DNA from: Candidatus Coatesiibacteriota bacterium
GTDB taxonomy: Bacteria > RBG-13-66-14 > B26-G2
NCBI GenBank assembly: GCA_003647715.1
Contig: QMNJ01000060.1
Location: 1 to 8,593 of the forward strand
Reading direction: 5' to 3'
DNA: 8,593 nt
How positions within the stretch are numbered: position 1 is the stretch's first letter; each line of letters starts with the position of its first letter. The translations under genes were made by a program, and so were the position numbers. The notes beneath the pieces were generated by a model, which worked only from the letters and a program-made list of their open reading frames with translations, had not been told where the DNA came from and searched no databases. This document shows positions 1 through 7,022 of the stretch, one piece after another.

Positions 1-1393
1 ACATTGCTGCAGTGGTGAACTCTGGAATATTATAATTCATCATCCCCTCATAGTATGAATTCAGCTTCTGGGCAAGTTCAAGTTTTTTATTGAAGCTCGC
101 TTGCATTGCCTTCTCAGGAAGATGAAAGTCAATAGCATCATACTCTTCGTATAAGTCCTGTGATATCGCAAGCAGGCTCTTAGCTGGTAAATCAGACACC
201 TCAGTAACATCAAAGCCATGTTCAGACGCAAATTTATAGACGCCAACGCAGGTCTTGTATGCCTCTATAGCATCGCTGTGCCTGTTCATATTCTCATATG
301 CAATTGCAACTTTATATGCAGCTTTGACCAGTTTCTCTGCATCCTTAGATGGCGTATTCCCATACTCCTTCATGCACTCTACTACCTTATCCCAGTTCTC
401 AATCTTCTCATAGTTTATGCCCGCTCTGTATAACGATTCAATTACAAGCGACTTCTTTACATTGCCCTCTTCTGTATCAGGGAACTGCTCGTATGGATAC
501 AAATTATAAATCTTATAATATATCTCTGCTGCTCTCTGCCACTTCTCTGCCTGTTCATAGCGTTCACCAGCGGTGAACCAGGCATTCATTGTCTTCTCGT
601 CTTCAGGATAATCCTTTGCGAACTTTAGATACACCTCTGCTGCCTTCTCCCATTCCTCCACCTTCTCATATGCCTCAGCCGCCTTACCCAATGACCTCTT
701 ACCCAGCTCTTCTCCCTTACTCCTATCCGCAAGTTCTAAGAACTCCTCCGCCTGCTTTATGAACTTCTCCCTTACATCCGCAGGTATCACCTTGACCGGT
801 TTCTCTCCCTCGCCCTCAATCTCACCTGGTTGACCAGTGGTCATCGCAAGTTCTTCCTCGCCAACAATTACCTCAGCCTTCTTGAAGGCACTTGCCTTCT
901 CCATACTGTCTGCTCTTGCAACAAGCTCTTCCTTATTAAAATTTCTAGCCGCCTCTTTGGTTATAGCATACCACTTCTCGCTCTCACCATACTCACCCCT
1001 CTCAAAATATATCTTGGCTATATTCTCACAGGCGGTAACATACTGCTCACTATCTGGGAACCTATCATATACCTCCATATATGCAACCAGAGCAGAATCA
1101 TAGTGCTTGAAGAAGAAGTATGTCTCCCCCTCCTTGGTGAGCACTTTAGGCATCCTGTCATCATCTGGATACTCCCTTTCAAAATTATCACATGCTCTTA
1201 TTAAAACCTGAGCAGTTGGGGTCAACTCAGGCAAAATGTAGCCCTCTGCCTCCTCCTTTGTAACTTCTCCCTTCTCCACCCTCTCATAGACGGCCTCATC
1301 TGCTGAAATACCCGTCTTTTCGCCTTTTCCACAAAAAGTTAGGAGAAAAACCGACACCAATACTAATATGGCTGATAAGTGTTTCTTATCCAT
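1..1393 (-). CDS. TPR-repeat probable lipoprotein, C-terminus cut by window edge
   Basis: The reading frame is open from an ATG at 1393 to the window edge (464 codons visible, no stop), so the gene continues outside. Residues 1-20 are a short basic start (MDKKH) and a hydrophobic stretch ending in LLTFC. Cys21 could be a lipidation site, but the Phe at -1 is unusual for a lipobox (normally G/A/S), so simple secretion or inner-membrane anchoring is possible. From about residue 60 the chain is helical and TPR-like, with recurring aromatic, Ala and Pro positions (for example around 80-140, 235-300 and 320-385, with YPDD, FPDS and YPED turns). Residues 185-203 form a Gly/Glu/Pro-rich linker splitting the TPRs into two blocks. 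It lies 22 bases downstream of the previous TPR lipoprotein gene, so it is cotranscribed. No good ribosome binding site precedes it (only CGGTAAT), which suggests translational coupling. The specific function is unknown; a periplasmic scaffold role is inferred. Confidence 0.85.
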   Translation of the reverse strand, partial: MDKKHLSAILVLVSVFLLTFCGKGEKTGISADEAVYERVEKGEVTKEEAEGYILPELTPTAQVLIRACDNFEREYPDDDRMPKVLTKEGETYFFFKHYDSALVAYMEVYDRFPDSEQYVTACENIAKIYFERGEYGESEKWYAITKEAARNFNKEELVARADSMEKASAFKKAEVIVGEEELAMTTGQPGEIEGEGEKPVKVIPADVREKFIKQAEEFLELADRSKGEELGKRSLGKAAEAYEKVEEWEKAAEVYLKFAKDYPEDEKTMNAWFTAGERYEQAEKWQRAAEIYYKIYNLYPYEQFPDTEEGNVKKSLVIESLYRAGINYEKIENWDKVVECMKEYGNTPSKDAEKLVKAAYKVAIAYENMNRHSDAIEAYKTCVGVYKFASEHGFDVTEVSDLPAKSLLAISQDLYEEYDAIDFHLPEKAMQASFNKKLELAQKLNSYYEGMMNYNIPEFTTAAM

Positions 1394-1415
1394 ATTACCG
1401 ATTTTACTGTGTAGC

Positions 1416-3146
1416 TTATTGAACCCCAACGCCCTCCTCTTCTTCACTATCGGTTGCTATACTCTCTGGTGTTATTACCGTCCCCTTCTCTCCATCATTG
1501 CCCTCAAGCGAACCACCCGGTTCCGGAGTTATCTTCTTCAGTTCTGGTGGTTCCATATTCTTCTTCTCATAATCAAAGACATCAGAATATGCGACAACTG
1601 CGTTATAAGCAGCATCGGCTCTACTGAAACCCATCTCATCAACTTTATCTGCTTTATATCTCGGGTCTTTATATTCAAGAGACACCCTTTCATACTCAAT
1701 CCCTGCATTCCAGTAGTCGCCTATGGCATAAAGTGCCTCAGCCAGATAATAATTAAGTTTATACGCTTTGGGATTGGCAGGAAATTCATAGAGGTATTGC
1801 CGATAGCGATTTATCGCCTCAATATATGCTTCTTTACTGTTTGTCTTTAGTGCAACAGAGTGTGCATACAGAGCAACATTATAGAGATTACGCTCTCTCA
1901 TCTCTAGAGCTTTATATCTATCCTCTGGTTCAGTCAGATTCTCATACCATGTGCTGCCGGGACCATAGTTGTCAACTATCATCTGCCTTATTCTATCTGC
2001 TTCTTCGGGTAGATTTGACCTCTCGTATGCTTCTACCATTGAATTTAGAACCGAAGCTGCCTTTGAATATGTTGGGTTTCTGGCAAGAACTCCATTATAT
2101 GCTTCTATCGCCTTTGGTATCTTGTCCTGCTTATACAGATATACATCACCCAGGGCATGAAGTATCTCACTTGAGTAATCCCTGGGGTTCTGATTGAAAT
2201 ATTCAATTGTCAGGTCAAGAGCACTTTCTTCTCTGTAGTCGGCGAGCTCGGCAAAACATATTGCGGAGAACTCCCTCGCTTCCTCAGCCAGAGTGGTATG
2301 GGGTTTATGTTCCTGGTAGTAATCAAGTAGCTTACAGAACGAATCCACTGCACGATAGTAGTTCTCCTGAGCAAACTCGCTTGATTTATTGAAATAACAC
2401 CAGCCAATCTTGTAAAGCGCTTTGTCGTATAAAGGGCTCTCAGGGTCAACATGTGAATAAAATTGTATTGCCTTATCAAATTCAACCTGGTCAAACCAGA
2501 AATCACCTATCCTTAGATAACACTCAGGAACATATCTACTGGTAGGATACTTATTTATCAGAGTGGTGAGGGTCTCTGTTGCCTCCTGATATTCCTGCTG
2601 AGCACCTAAGCAATAACCCAGACCATAATATGCGGTATCAATATACTCAAAGTTTGGATAGTTCACCACAATTTGCTGATATGCTCTAATGGTTTCCTCA
2701 TAATGGGGTTTCGGTTCTTCCATAAAGGAAGGCATTGTGGGGTCTGCCTCCTCAAGTGCCTTCTCAAACTCCTCTATCGCCTTGATGTGTTCCGCCTCTG
2801 ACCTCTCAAAATATACCTCCCCCAACCTGATGAGGATGTCGGGAGTATAGGCGCTTCCGGGGTATTTGGCTAAGAACTCCTCATAACCATCAATAGCAAG
2901 ATTCCTCTGCTTCTCCGCCTTTTTAATAAGGGGCTCAACCTTTGCATTCTTACTCTTCTGTATCTTTGCTACCTCTTCCCTCACTTTATTAACCTTCTCC
3001 TGATACGACTCCCTTATTTTCTTCTCTACCGCTTCAATATTCTCTGGTGTAGTAACAATTCTGGTCTCCTTGGTCTTACATGAGAGCAAGGTTACGACAA
3101 AAATTACAATTACTATCGCAACTACTATATGTATAAATCTATTCAT
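1416..3146 (-). CDS. TPR-repeat outer-envelope lipoprotein with acidic C-terminal tail
   Basis: The protein is 576 residues from the ATG at 3146, preferred because AGGTGA lies 5 bases upstream. GTG at 3155 and ATG at 3152 are in frame but overlap that site. The start MNRFIHI and a long Val/Ile stretch end in LLSC, a plausible lipobox, so lipidation at Cys23 is likely. Residues 30-80 are charged and probably coiled-coil. From about 80 to 525 there are many TPR-like helix pairs, including LGEVYF, YGLGYCLG and ALYKIGWCYFNK. The YGPGSTWYENL segment (about 394-404) and the YLYEFP/YYLAEAL region after it resemble, from memory, large deltaproteobacterial TPR proteins of the AglT/GltE type; this was not tested. 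The tail after about 530 is Pro/Gly/Glu-rich and ends with SEEEEG. TPR units usually mediate protein binding, so an assembly role in a periplasmic or outer-membrane complex is inferred. It sits between two other TPR genes of the same operon. Confidence 0.9.
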   Translation of the reverse strand: MNRFIHIVVAIVIVIFVVTLLSCKTKETRIVTTPENIEAVEKKIRESYQEKVNKVREEVAKIQKSKNAKVEPLIKKAEKQRNLAIDGYEEFLAKYPGSAYTPDILIRLGEVYFERSEAEHIKAIEEFEKALEEADPTMPSFMEEPKPHYEETIRAYQQIVVNYPNFEYIDTAYYGLGYCLGAQQEYQEATETLTTLINKYPTSRYVPECYLRIGDFWFDQVEFDKAIQFYSHVDPESPLYDKALYKIGWCYFNKSSEFAQENYYRAVDSFCKLLDYYQEHKPHTTLAEEAREFSAICFAELADYREESALDLTIEYFNQNPRDYSSEILHALGDVYLYKQDKIPKAIEAYNGVLARNPTYSKAASVLNSMVEAYERSNLPEEADRIRQMIVDNYGPGSTWYENLTEPEDRYKALEMRERNLYNVALYAHSVALKTNSKEAYIEAINRYRQYLYEFPANPKAYKLNYYLAEALYAIGDYWNAGIEYERVSLEYKDPRYKADKVDEMGFSRADAAYNAVVAYSDVFDYEKKNMEPPELKKITPEPGGSLEGNDGEKGTVITPESIATDSEEEEGVGVQ

Positions 3147-3151
3147 AATCA

Positions 3152-3157
3152 TCACCT
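3152..3157 (-). promoter_or_regulatory. Ribosome binding site AGGTGA for the middle TPR lipoprotein
   Basis: AGGTGA on the minus strand lies 5 bases before the ATG at 3146. It decides between three in-frame starts (3155 GTG, 3152 ATG, 3146 ATG), because the two upstream ones fall within or beside the site itself. Confidence 0.6.
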
Positions 3158-3191
3158 ATTACACCCTATCTTGGTTGACCATCTCTATTTA

Positions 3192-3220
3192 ATTATATAT
3201 AAAACGATATAACCATGCAA
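3192..3220 (-). promoter_or_regulatory. Possible internal sigma70-type promoter between two TPR genes
   Basis: On the minus strand, TTGCAT (3220-3215; 3 of 6 to TTGACA) is followed by a 17-base spacer and a perfect TATAAT (3197-3192). It lies in the 67-base gap between two TPR genes, the longest gap in this operon, and would give a leader of about 40 bases before the ATG at 3146. The gap is AT-rich, so a chance TATAAT is possible. Confidence 0.4.
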
Positions 3221-3222
3221 AC

Positions 3223-4953
3223 CTATTGACCTTCTGCTGAATCATCTCCTAAATCCTTCTCTTCCTCACCTTCACTTCCGGGTGATTCTATCTCATATTC
3301 AGAACTCTCCTTTTCAGGAGGGGGTATGATAATTGGCTTCTCCTGTATAATCTTCTGGTTGTATGTCACCCCTTCCAGCTCTTCTGGAAGTCCCATTGAC
3401 TTTCTCTGCTCTTTGGCAAAATCAATCTCTCCAGGCGTATACTCTGCTGGTGGCTCAACCAGAACACTTACTCCTTCCTCTCCAGTCAGGGCTTTATACC
3501 AGCCAAGCGCCTTCTCCTTCTCTCCAACTATCTCCTCTTCCGCCATAGCCATATACTCCTCTTCTTGCTCCCTCAGCTTTCCTATCTCAATGTTCGCCTC
3601 CTGGCTCAATCTGAGTATCTCTGCCTCTATGTTCTGCTCCTTCTCAAAAGCCACAGTCGCCATTCCGAACTCTGCTCCCAGCATCAGGTTCCTTCCCGTT
3701 GTTGACCTTCCACTGAACCACATCTCCAGACCGGCAAGCAGGTCCTGAAGACGCTTTACCTCCTCCTTCTCTGACTGAATCTTCCGGTGCAAGTCATCTC
3801 TGCCCTGAGCAAGGGCTATCTTGTCCAGTTCTACTAAATTGTAATAGAGTTTATCAACATTGTTTGCCTCTTCCGTAATTCCCTGGAATATCTCTGTTAC
3901 CCTCGGGTCTCCTGCGAGTTCAGCGGCGAGAGAGTGATGCTCCATTATGTATCTATATACCTCTATCGCCTTGTCATACTTATCAAGTCCCAAATAACAA
4001 TGACCAAGCGACAGACGCGCCTCCGCAACCAACTCACTCTGAGGCATCTCATTAATTATCTTCTTAAACATCTTCTCTGCTTTTTCATAGTCCTCCTGCT
4101 TGACATACACCCACCCAATCCCGAGAATAGCATCATCATAATTCTCCTTGTCTAATGAAGATACCTCTTTATAATGCCTTATCGCCTCTTCGTAATTACC
4201 CAATTCGTAGTATAGTCGTCCAAGGGTAAGATGGGTTAGATTCTTCAATGCCCGAGTAGCCCCGCTCTTCTCCTTCGCCTCAAGCACATTCATAAACTGA
4301 TTGATTGCACCATTAAGGTCATCCCTATGAACAAGACACAGTGCCTTTGTATATTGACCATATCCATAATAACTACTGGATACTGGTATCTTATCCATAA
4401 CCTCAGCCGCTTCCTCAAATTCACCAATTAAATACCTACATACACCTCCAATGTAGTTCGCAGCATCTATGAAATCGGCGTCGGGAAAGGACATTAATAT
4501 CTTCTGGTGATAGAATATCGCCTCTGTATATCTCTCCTGCTTGTGAGCCACCTTCTCCAGGCGAAATAGAGAATCCTTGTAATATTCAGATTCCGGATAG
4601 GTGTTCACCAGACGGGTGAATGCTTCTCTGGCATCGTCATAGTCCTCGGCACGATAAAACGATTCACCCATTAAAAAACACGCCTCATCTACCCTGCTGA
4701 AATTGGGAAAGAGATAGACAACCTCTTTGAACCTCAGACCAGCATCCTGGTAATTATGCCGATTATATAACCTCTTTGCATCTGAAAACCTCTTTGCAGC
4801 AAGGTCCTCAAGCTCCTCAAACTTTCGCTCTCTCCTTAATCTTTCTGCATAATCAGCCACCCACTCGGAATCCTCTTGTGCATAAAGATGCAATTCACCT
4901 AATACTATATACAGTATAGAGATAAGAAGAAAATATGTAATTGCTCTCTTCAA
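3223..4953 (-). CDS. Secreted TPR protein with coiled-coil segment and acidic tail
   Basis: The protein has 576 residues. The start is TTG at 4953: an in-frame TAA lies just upstream, within the 13-base gap after the previous stop, and the first residues form a clean signal peptide (MKRAITYFLL, hydrophobic to about 18, then LHLYAQ with likely cleavage after the Ala of YAQ). There is no Cys, so it is soluble periplasmic or peripheral. Residues 55-340 hold about seven or eight TPR-like units, with clear motifs such as LGRLYYELGNYEEAIRHYKE, GWVYVKQEDYEKAEKMFKKI and LGHCYLGLDKYDKAIEVYR. Residues 360-475 are rich in Glu, Lys, Arg and Leu and probably form a coiled coil interrupted by WFSGRSTTGRN. 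The C-terminus after 530 is Pro-rich, then strongly acidic. The spacing points to cotranscription with the barrel-like gene before it. The function is not recognised; a scaffold binding the barrel protein or the TPR lipoproteins is inferred. Confidence 0.9.
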   Translation of the reverse strand: MKRAITYFLLISILYIVLGELHLYAQEDSEWVADYAERLRRERKFEELEDLAAKRFSDAKRLYNRHNYQDAGLRFKEVVYLFPNFSRVDEACFLMGESFYRAEDYDDAREAFTRLVNTYPESEYYKDSLFRLEKVAHKQERYTEAIFYHQKILMSFPDADFIDAANYIGGVCRYLIGEFEEAAEVMDKIPVSSSYYGYGQYTKALCLVHRDDLNGAINQFMNVLEAKEKSGATRALKNLTHLTLGRLYYELGNYEEAIRHYKEVSSLDKENYDDAILGIGWVYVKQEDYEKAEKMFKKIINEMPQSELVAEARLSLGHCYLGLDKYDKAIEVYRYIMEHHSLAAELAGDPRVTEIFQGITEEANNVDKLYYNLVELDKIALAQGRDDLHRKIQSEKEEVKRLQDLLAGLEMWFSGRSTTGRNLMLGAEFGMATVAFEKEQNIEAEILRLSQEANIEIGKLREQEEEYMAMAEEEIVGEKEKALGWYKALTGEEGVSVLVEPPAEYTPGEIDFAKEQRKSMGLPEELEGVTYNQKIIQEKPIIIPPPEKESSEYEIESPGSEGEEEKDLGDDSAEGQ

Positions 4954-4960
4954 ATCCCTG

Positions 4961-4965
4961 CCTTA
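4961..4965 (-). promoter_or_regulatory. Ribosome binding site TAAGG before a TTG start
   Basis: TAAGG on the minus strand lies 7 bases before the TTG at 4953, between the upstream TAG stop (4967-4969) and the start. Because an in-frame TAA overlaps this site, translation of the secreted TPR protein must begin at or after the TTG. Confidence 0.5.
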
Positions 4966-4966
4966 A

Positions 4967-5881
4967 CTAATCAATTAACTCATCCTCAATCTCTCTTATC
5001 GCCCTCTCCACCGATTCTCTTCTATCCTTTGCCTGCTTCAACCGCTCCTGTGCCCTCTCAATTCGGTTCTTCAAACGCTGAAGCCGTGCCCTCTCCTCGC
5101 CACCAATCAAGGGACCTATAAAATATGACACGCTGACATTGAACTTGGGCTGGTCATACTCATCCCAATATCCACCCGTTCCCCCGCCCCACCATAACTG
5201 CTCTATCTCACTTACTCCAGCCGATAACCTGAACTTATATGGTGTATCCCAGATTATGCCGGCGTTGAAATCCCTCCCATCCAGCTCTGCTACAACCCTG
5301 AGCGATGGTTTTATTCTCCACGCAATCCCTCCGAATATCCCCTGCCAGTGAATGGAATGCCTCCATACACCCTGAAACCTTCCGCTTCCTACACCTATAT
5401 GCCATGTTAATGGAACTCTAATTACCGGTTCAAGGTCCTTAGAAACTGCAACGAAGAATGAATTATTCTGACTGTGATAGTAGTCCGTAGCGCTCTCTCC
5501 ATAGGAGTTTATCATCTTGTTTGGTGACAGGTCCGATAACCCAACCGATATCGCAGGCCAGGCGGCGCTCTCCTTCCATATCTGTGCCTTCACAAAACCA
5601 CCAAAGGTCTTGGAATCATAGTATCTGAAACCAACCTCTATCCTATCCAGAAGACCTACCATCAGAAATGCATCCATCTCTCTTAGATTCTTTTCGGGAG
5701 GTCTCATACTCCCACTCTCAGGTTGACTTACAATTAAGTAACTTGATATCCCCACCTCTATTACCGTATTCTCAAGAGTATACCCGACTGGAATGTCTAA
5801 TTGAGAGCCCTGGATTAGCATCCCACTGAAAGAGATGCAAGGTAGGGATAACAAAACCATTATTTGAGAAATATATCTCAT
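4967..5881 (-). CDS. Outer-membrane beta-barrel-like protein (YjbH-like style) with C-terminal coiled-coil tail
   Basis: The protein is 304 residues from the ATG at 5881, chosen because GAGGAG lies 6 bases upstream and the -10 element of the promoter falls inside the longer frame that could start at 5935. Residues 1-20 (MRYISQIMVLLSLPCISFSG) form a signal peptide. Residues 35-257 alternate polar and hydrophobic positions with aromatic strand ends and Gly-rich turns, for example LDRIEVGFRYY, WHIGVGSGRF, GIFGGIAWRI, VVAELDGRDFNAGI and FNVSVSYF. The WHIGVGSGRF to AELDGRDFNAGI order resembles, from memory, YjbH-type exopolysaccharide-linked barrel proteins. Instead of ending at the last strand, the chain continues with about 43 highly charged helical residues (262-304) rich in Arg, Glu and Lys, which look like a coiled coil. 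It is the first gene of the operon and is followed after 13 bases by a secreted TPR protein. A role as outer-membrane anchor of the TPR assembly is inferred. Confidence 0.75.
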   Translation of the reverse strand: MRYISQIMVLLSLPCISFSGMLIQGSQLDIPVGYTLENTVIEVGISSYLIVSQPESGSMRPPEKNLREMDAFLMVGLLDRIEVGFRYYDSKTFGGFVKAQIWKESAAWPAISVGLSDLSPNKMINSYGESATDYYHSQNNSFFVAVSKDLEPVIRVPLTWHIGVGSGRFQGVWRHSIHWQGIFGGIAWRIKPSLRVVAELDGRDFNAGIIWDTPYKFRLSAGVSEIEQLWWGGGTGGYWDEYDQPKFNVSVSYFIGPLIGGEERARLQRLKNRIERAQERLKQAKDRRESVERAIREIEDELID

Positions 5882-5887
5882 AATTTT

Positions 5888-5893
5888 CTCCTC
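5888..5893 (-). promoter_or_regulatory. Strong ribosome binding site GAGGAG for the barrel-like protein
   Basis: GAGGAG on the minus strand with 6 bases to the ATG at 5881 is the best Shine-Dalgarno sequence in the window. It favours 5881 over the in-frame ATG at 5935, which has no such site and would place charged residues before the signal peptide. Confidence 0.75.
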
Positions 5894-5916
5894 ATAAATC
5901 CTTATATCCCTATATA

Positions 5917-5945
5917 AATTTAACCTAATTATCATTTATTGTCAA
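5917..5945 (-). promoter_or_regulatory. Main sigma70-type promoter of the envelope operon
   Basis: On the minus strand, a perfect TTGACA (5945-5940) is followed by a 17-base spacer and TAAATT (5922-5917; 4 of 6 to TATAAT). Initiation near 5910 would give a leader of about 30 bases that includes the GAGGAG site before the ATG at 5881. The position at the divergent junction fits the start of the four-gene transcript. Confidence 0.6.
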
Positions 5946-6037
5946 GTATTATGAATTATTTTTTTGTATCAAAAATTTGCTTAAAAAGCCCTAAAATTTT
6001 ATCATTTGAATTACCTTTTCTAACACCAGAACACATT

Positions 6038-6065
6038 TTTTCACCTGCGAAAGATTAAATATTAT
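6038..6065 (+). promoter_or_regulatory. Candidate promoter of the rluD-like/pyrR/ogt genes
   Basis: TTTTCA (6038-6043; 4 of 6) is separated by 16 bases from TATTAT (6060-6065; 5 of 6), giving a predicted start near 6072 and a short leader. An alternative -10, TATATT at 6094-6099, would place initiation at or next to the ATG at 6107, but its -35 is poor. The surrounding intergenic stretch (5946-6106) is AT-rich with T runs; I see no gene, RNA or PyrR-type RNA loop in it. Confidence 0.35.
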
Positions 6066-6106
6066 CTATGTGGAACTAAATTCTTCTTTATCTTATATTC
6101 TTAGAG

Positions 6107-7003
6107 ATGAAAAAAACACTTAAAGTTCCCAAACTGCCACAGCCAATACGCACCGACATCTACCTCTCAAAAGTAACCGGTATGTCAAGAAGCAGGGTAA
6201 AGGATTTAATCAATGATGAATTAATACTCGTTGATAACCAGCCAGTAAAACAGTCCCACAAACTGAGAGGCGGAGAGAGCATCAGCATCACCATTTGTAA
6301 GCAGAAAGAGACCATAAACACCACCATTGATATCCCACTCATATACATAGATGAAGCCATAATAGTGGTCAACAAACCCCCATTCATATCCGTCCACACG
6401 GGAGCGGGCGAGAAGGCAACCACCCTCATAGAGGCGGTCTCGTCAAGGTATCCAATAGAGAGCGGGGTAGGTAGCAAGGGCAGAGAAGGTATCGTCCACC
6501 GCCTTGATAAGGATACCTCCGGGGTGATGGTGATAGCCAGAACCCACATTGCATACAACTCTCTGATAAGACAATTCTCTTCCCATAAGGTAGCAAAGGA
6601 ATATATTGCAGTGGTTGATGGCAACCTCCCACTGAATGAGGGTGAGATTAAACTACCTATAGCCCGACATCCAATACACAGAAAGAGGATGATGGTCTTG
6701 CCTGGCTTCGGCAGAAAAGCCATCACTAAATACAAGGTGAAGGAACGACTGAACGATGCCACCGTCTTGATAGCAAGACCCATCACCGGCAGAACACACC
6801 AGATAAGGGTTCACCTCTCATTCTTGGGTTACCCCATAATTGGTGACACCACCTACGGACGCGGTTCAAGATACATCAACAGGCAGGCACTCCACGCCTT
6901 TAGCATTGAGTTCACACACCCCCTAAGTGGTGAAAAATCCAAATTTGAAGCACCTATTCCAGAAGATTTAAGAGAACTTATACTTGCTGTTAGACAAAAT
7001 TGA
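6107..7003 (+). CDS. rluD: RluA/RluD-family 23S rRNA pseudouridine synthase
   Basis: The protein (298 residues) converts uridines to pseudouridine in RNA; the RluD type acts on helix 69 of 23S rRNA in the cytoplasm. Residues 15-60 form an S4 RNA-binding domain (TDIYLSKVTGMSRSRVKDLI and the LVDNQPVKQSHKLRGG turn). The catalytic domain follows: YIDEAIIVVNKP at about 80-91, the signature HRLDKDTSG at 131-139 with catalytic Asp134, KEYIAVVDG at 164-172, and ITGRTHQIRVHLSFLGYPIIGD at 226-247. Length and order are normal for the family. ATG at 6107 is the first start after an in-frame TAA at 6077 and gives a complete S4 domain, but it lacks a Shine-Dalgarno sequence. It is followed by pyrR after 19 bases, the same order as ylyB-pyrR in Bacillus. 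The family is certain; the exact target uridine (RluD versus RluC or RluA) is not. Confidence 0.93.
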   Translation: MKKTLKVPKLPQPIRTDIYLSKVTGMSRSRVKDLINDELILVDNQPVKQSHKLRGGESISITICKQKETINTTIDIPLIYIDEAIIVVNKPPFISVHTGAGEKATTLIEAVSSRYPIESGVGSKGREGIVHRLDKDTSGVMVIARTHIAYNSLIRQFSSHKVAKEYIAVVDGNLPLNEGEIKLPIARHPIHRKRMMVLPGFGRKAITKYKVKERLNDATVLIARPITGRTHQIRVHLSFLGYPIIGDTTYGRGSRYINRQALHAFSIEFTHPLSGEKSKFEAPIPEDLRELILAVRQN

Positions 7004-7022
7004 TGATATGTTTTGAGTATAA

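Noticed and set aside
1368..1850. A 160-codon plus-strand reading frame
   Set aside because: It lies opposite the TPR lipoprotein genes, has low-complexity hydrophobic and Cys-rich composition, and no signals of its own.
540..3100. Many CTTCTC and similar short repeats on the plus strand
   Set aside because: These are the complement of GAGAAG codons for Glu-Lys pairs in the TPR proteins, placed by reading frame, not a regulatory or CRISPR repeat.
5830..5881. LLSLPC in the barrel-like protein as a lipobox
   Set aside because: Pro directly before Cys is not accepted in a lipobox, and a normal signal peptidase I site follows at SFSG.
5882..5935. An 18-residue N-terminal extension of the barrel-like protein from an ATG at 5935
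   Set aside because: It overlaps the -10 element of the likely promoter, has no ribosome binding site and would bury the signal peptide behind charged residues; the ATG at 5881 has GAGGAG at ideal spacing.
5970..5996. Short hairpin-like GCTT-AAA-AAGC and AAAATTT stretches in the divergent region
   Set aside because: The stem is only four pairs in an AT-rich background; it is not convincing as a terminator or operator.
6160..6786. A 208-codon minus-strand reading frame
   Set aside because: It is antisense to the conserved catalytic region of the pseudouridine synthase, whose motifs are certain.
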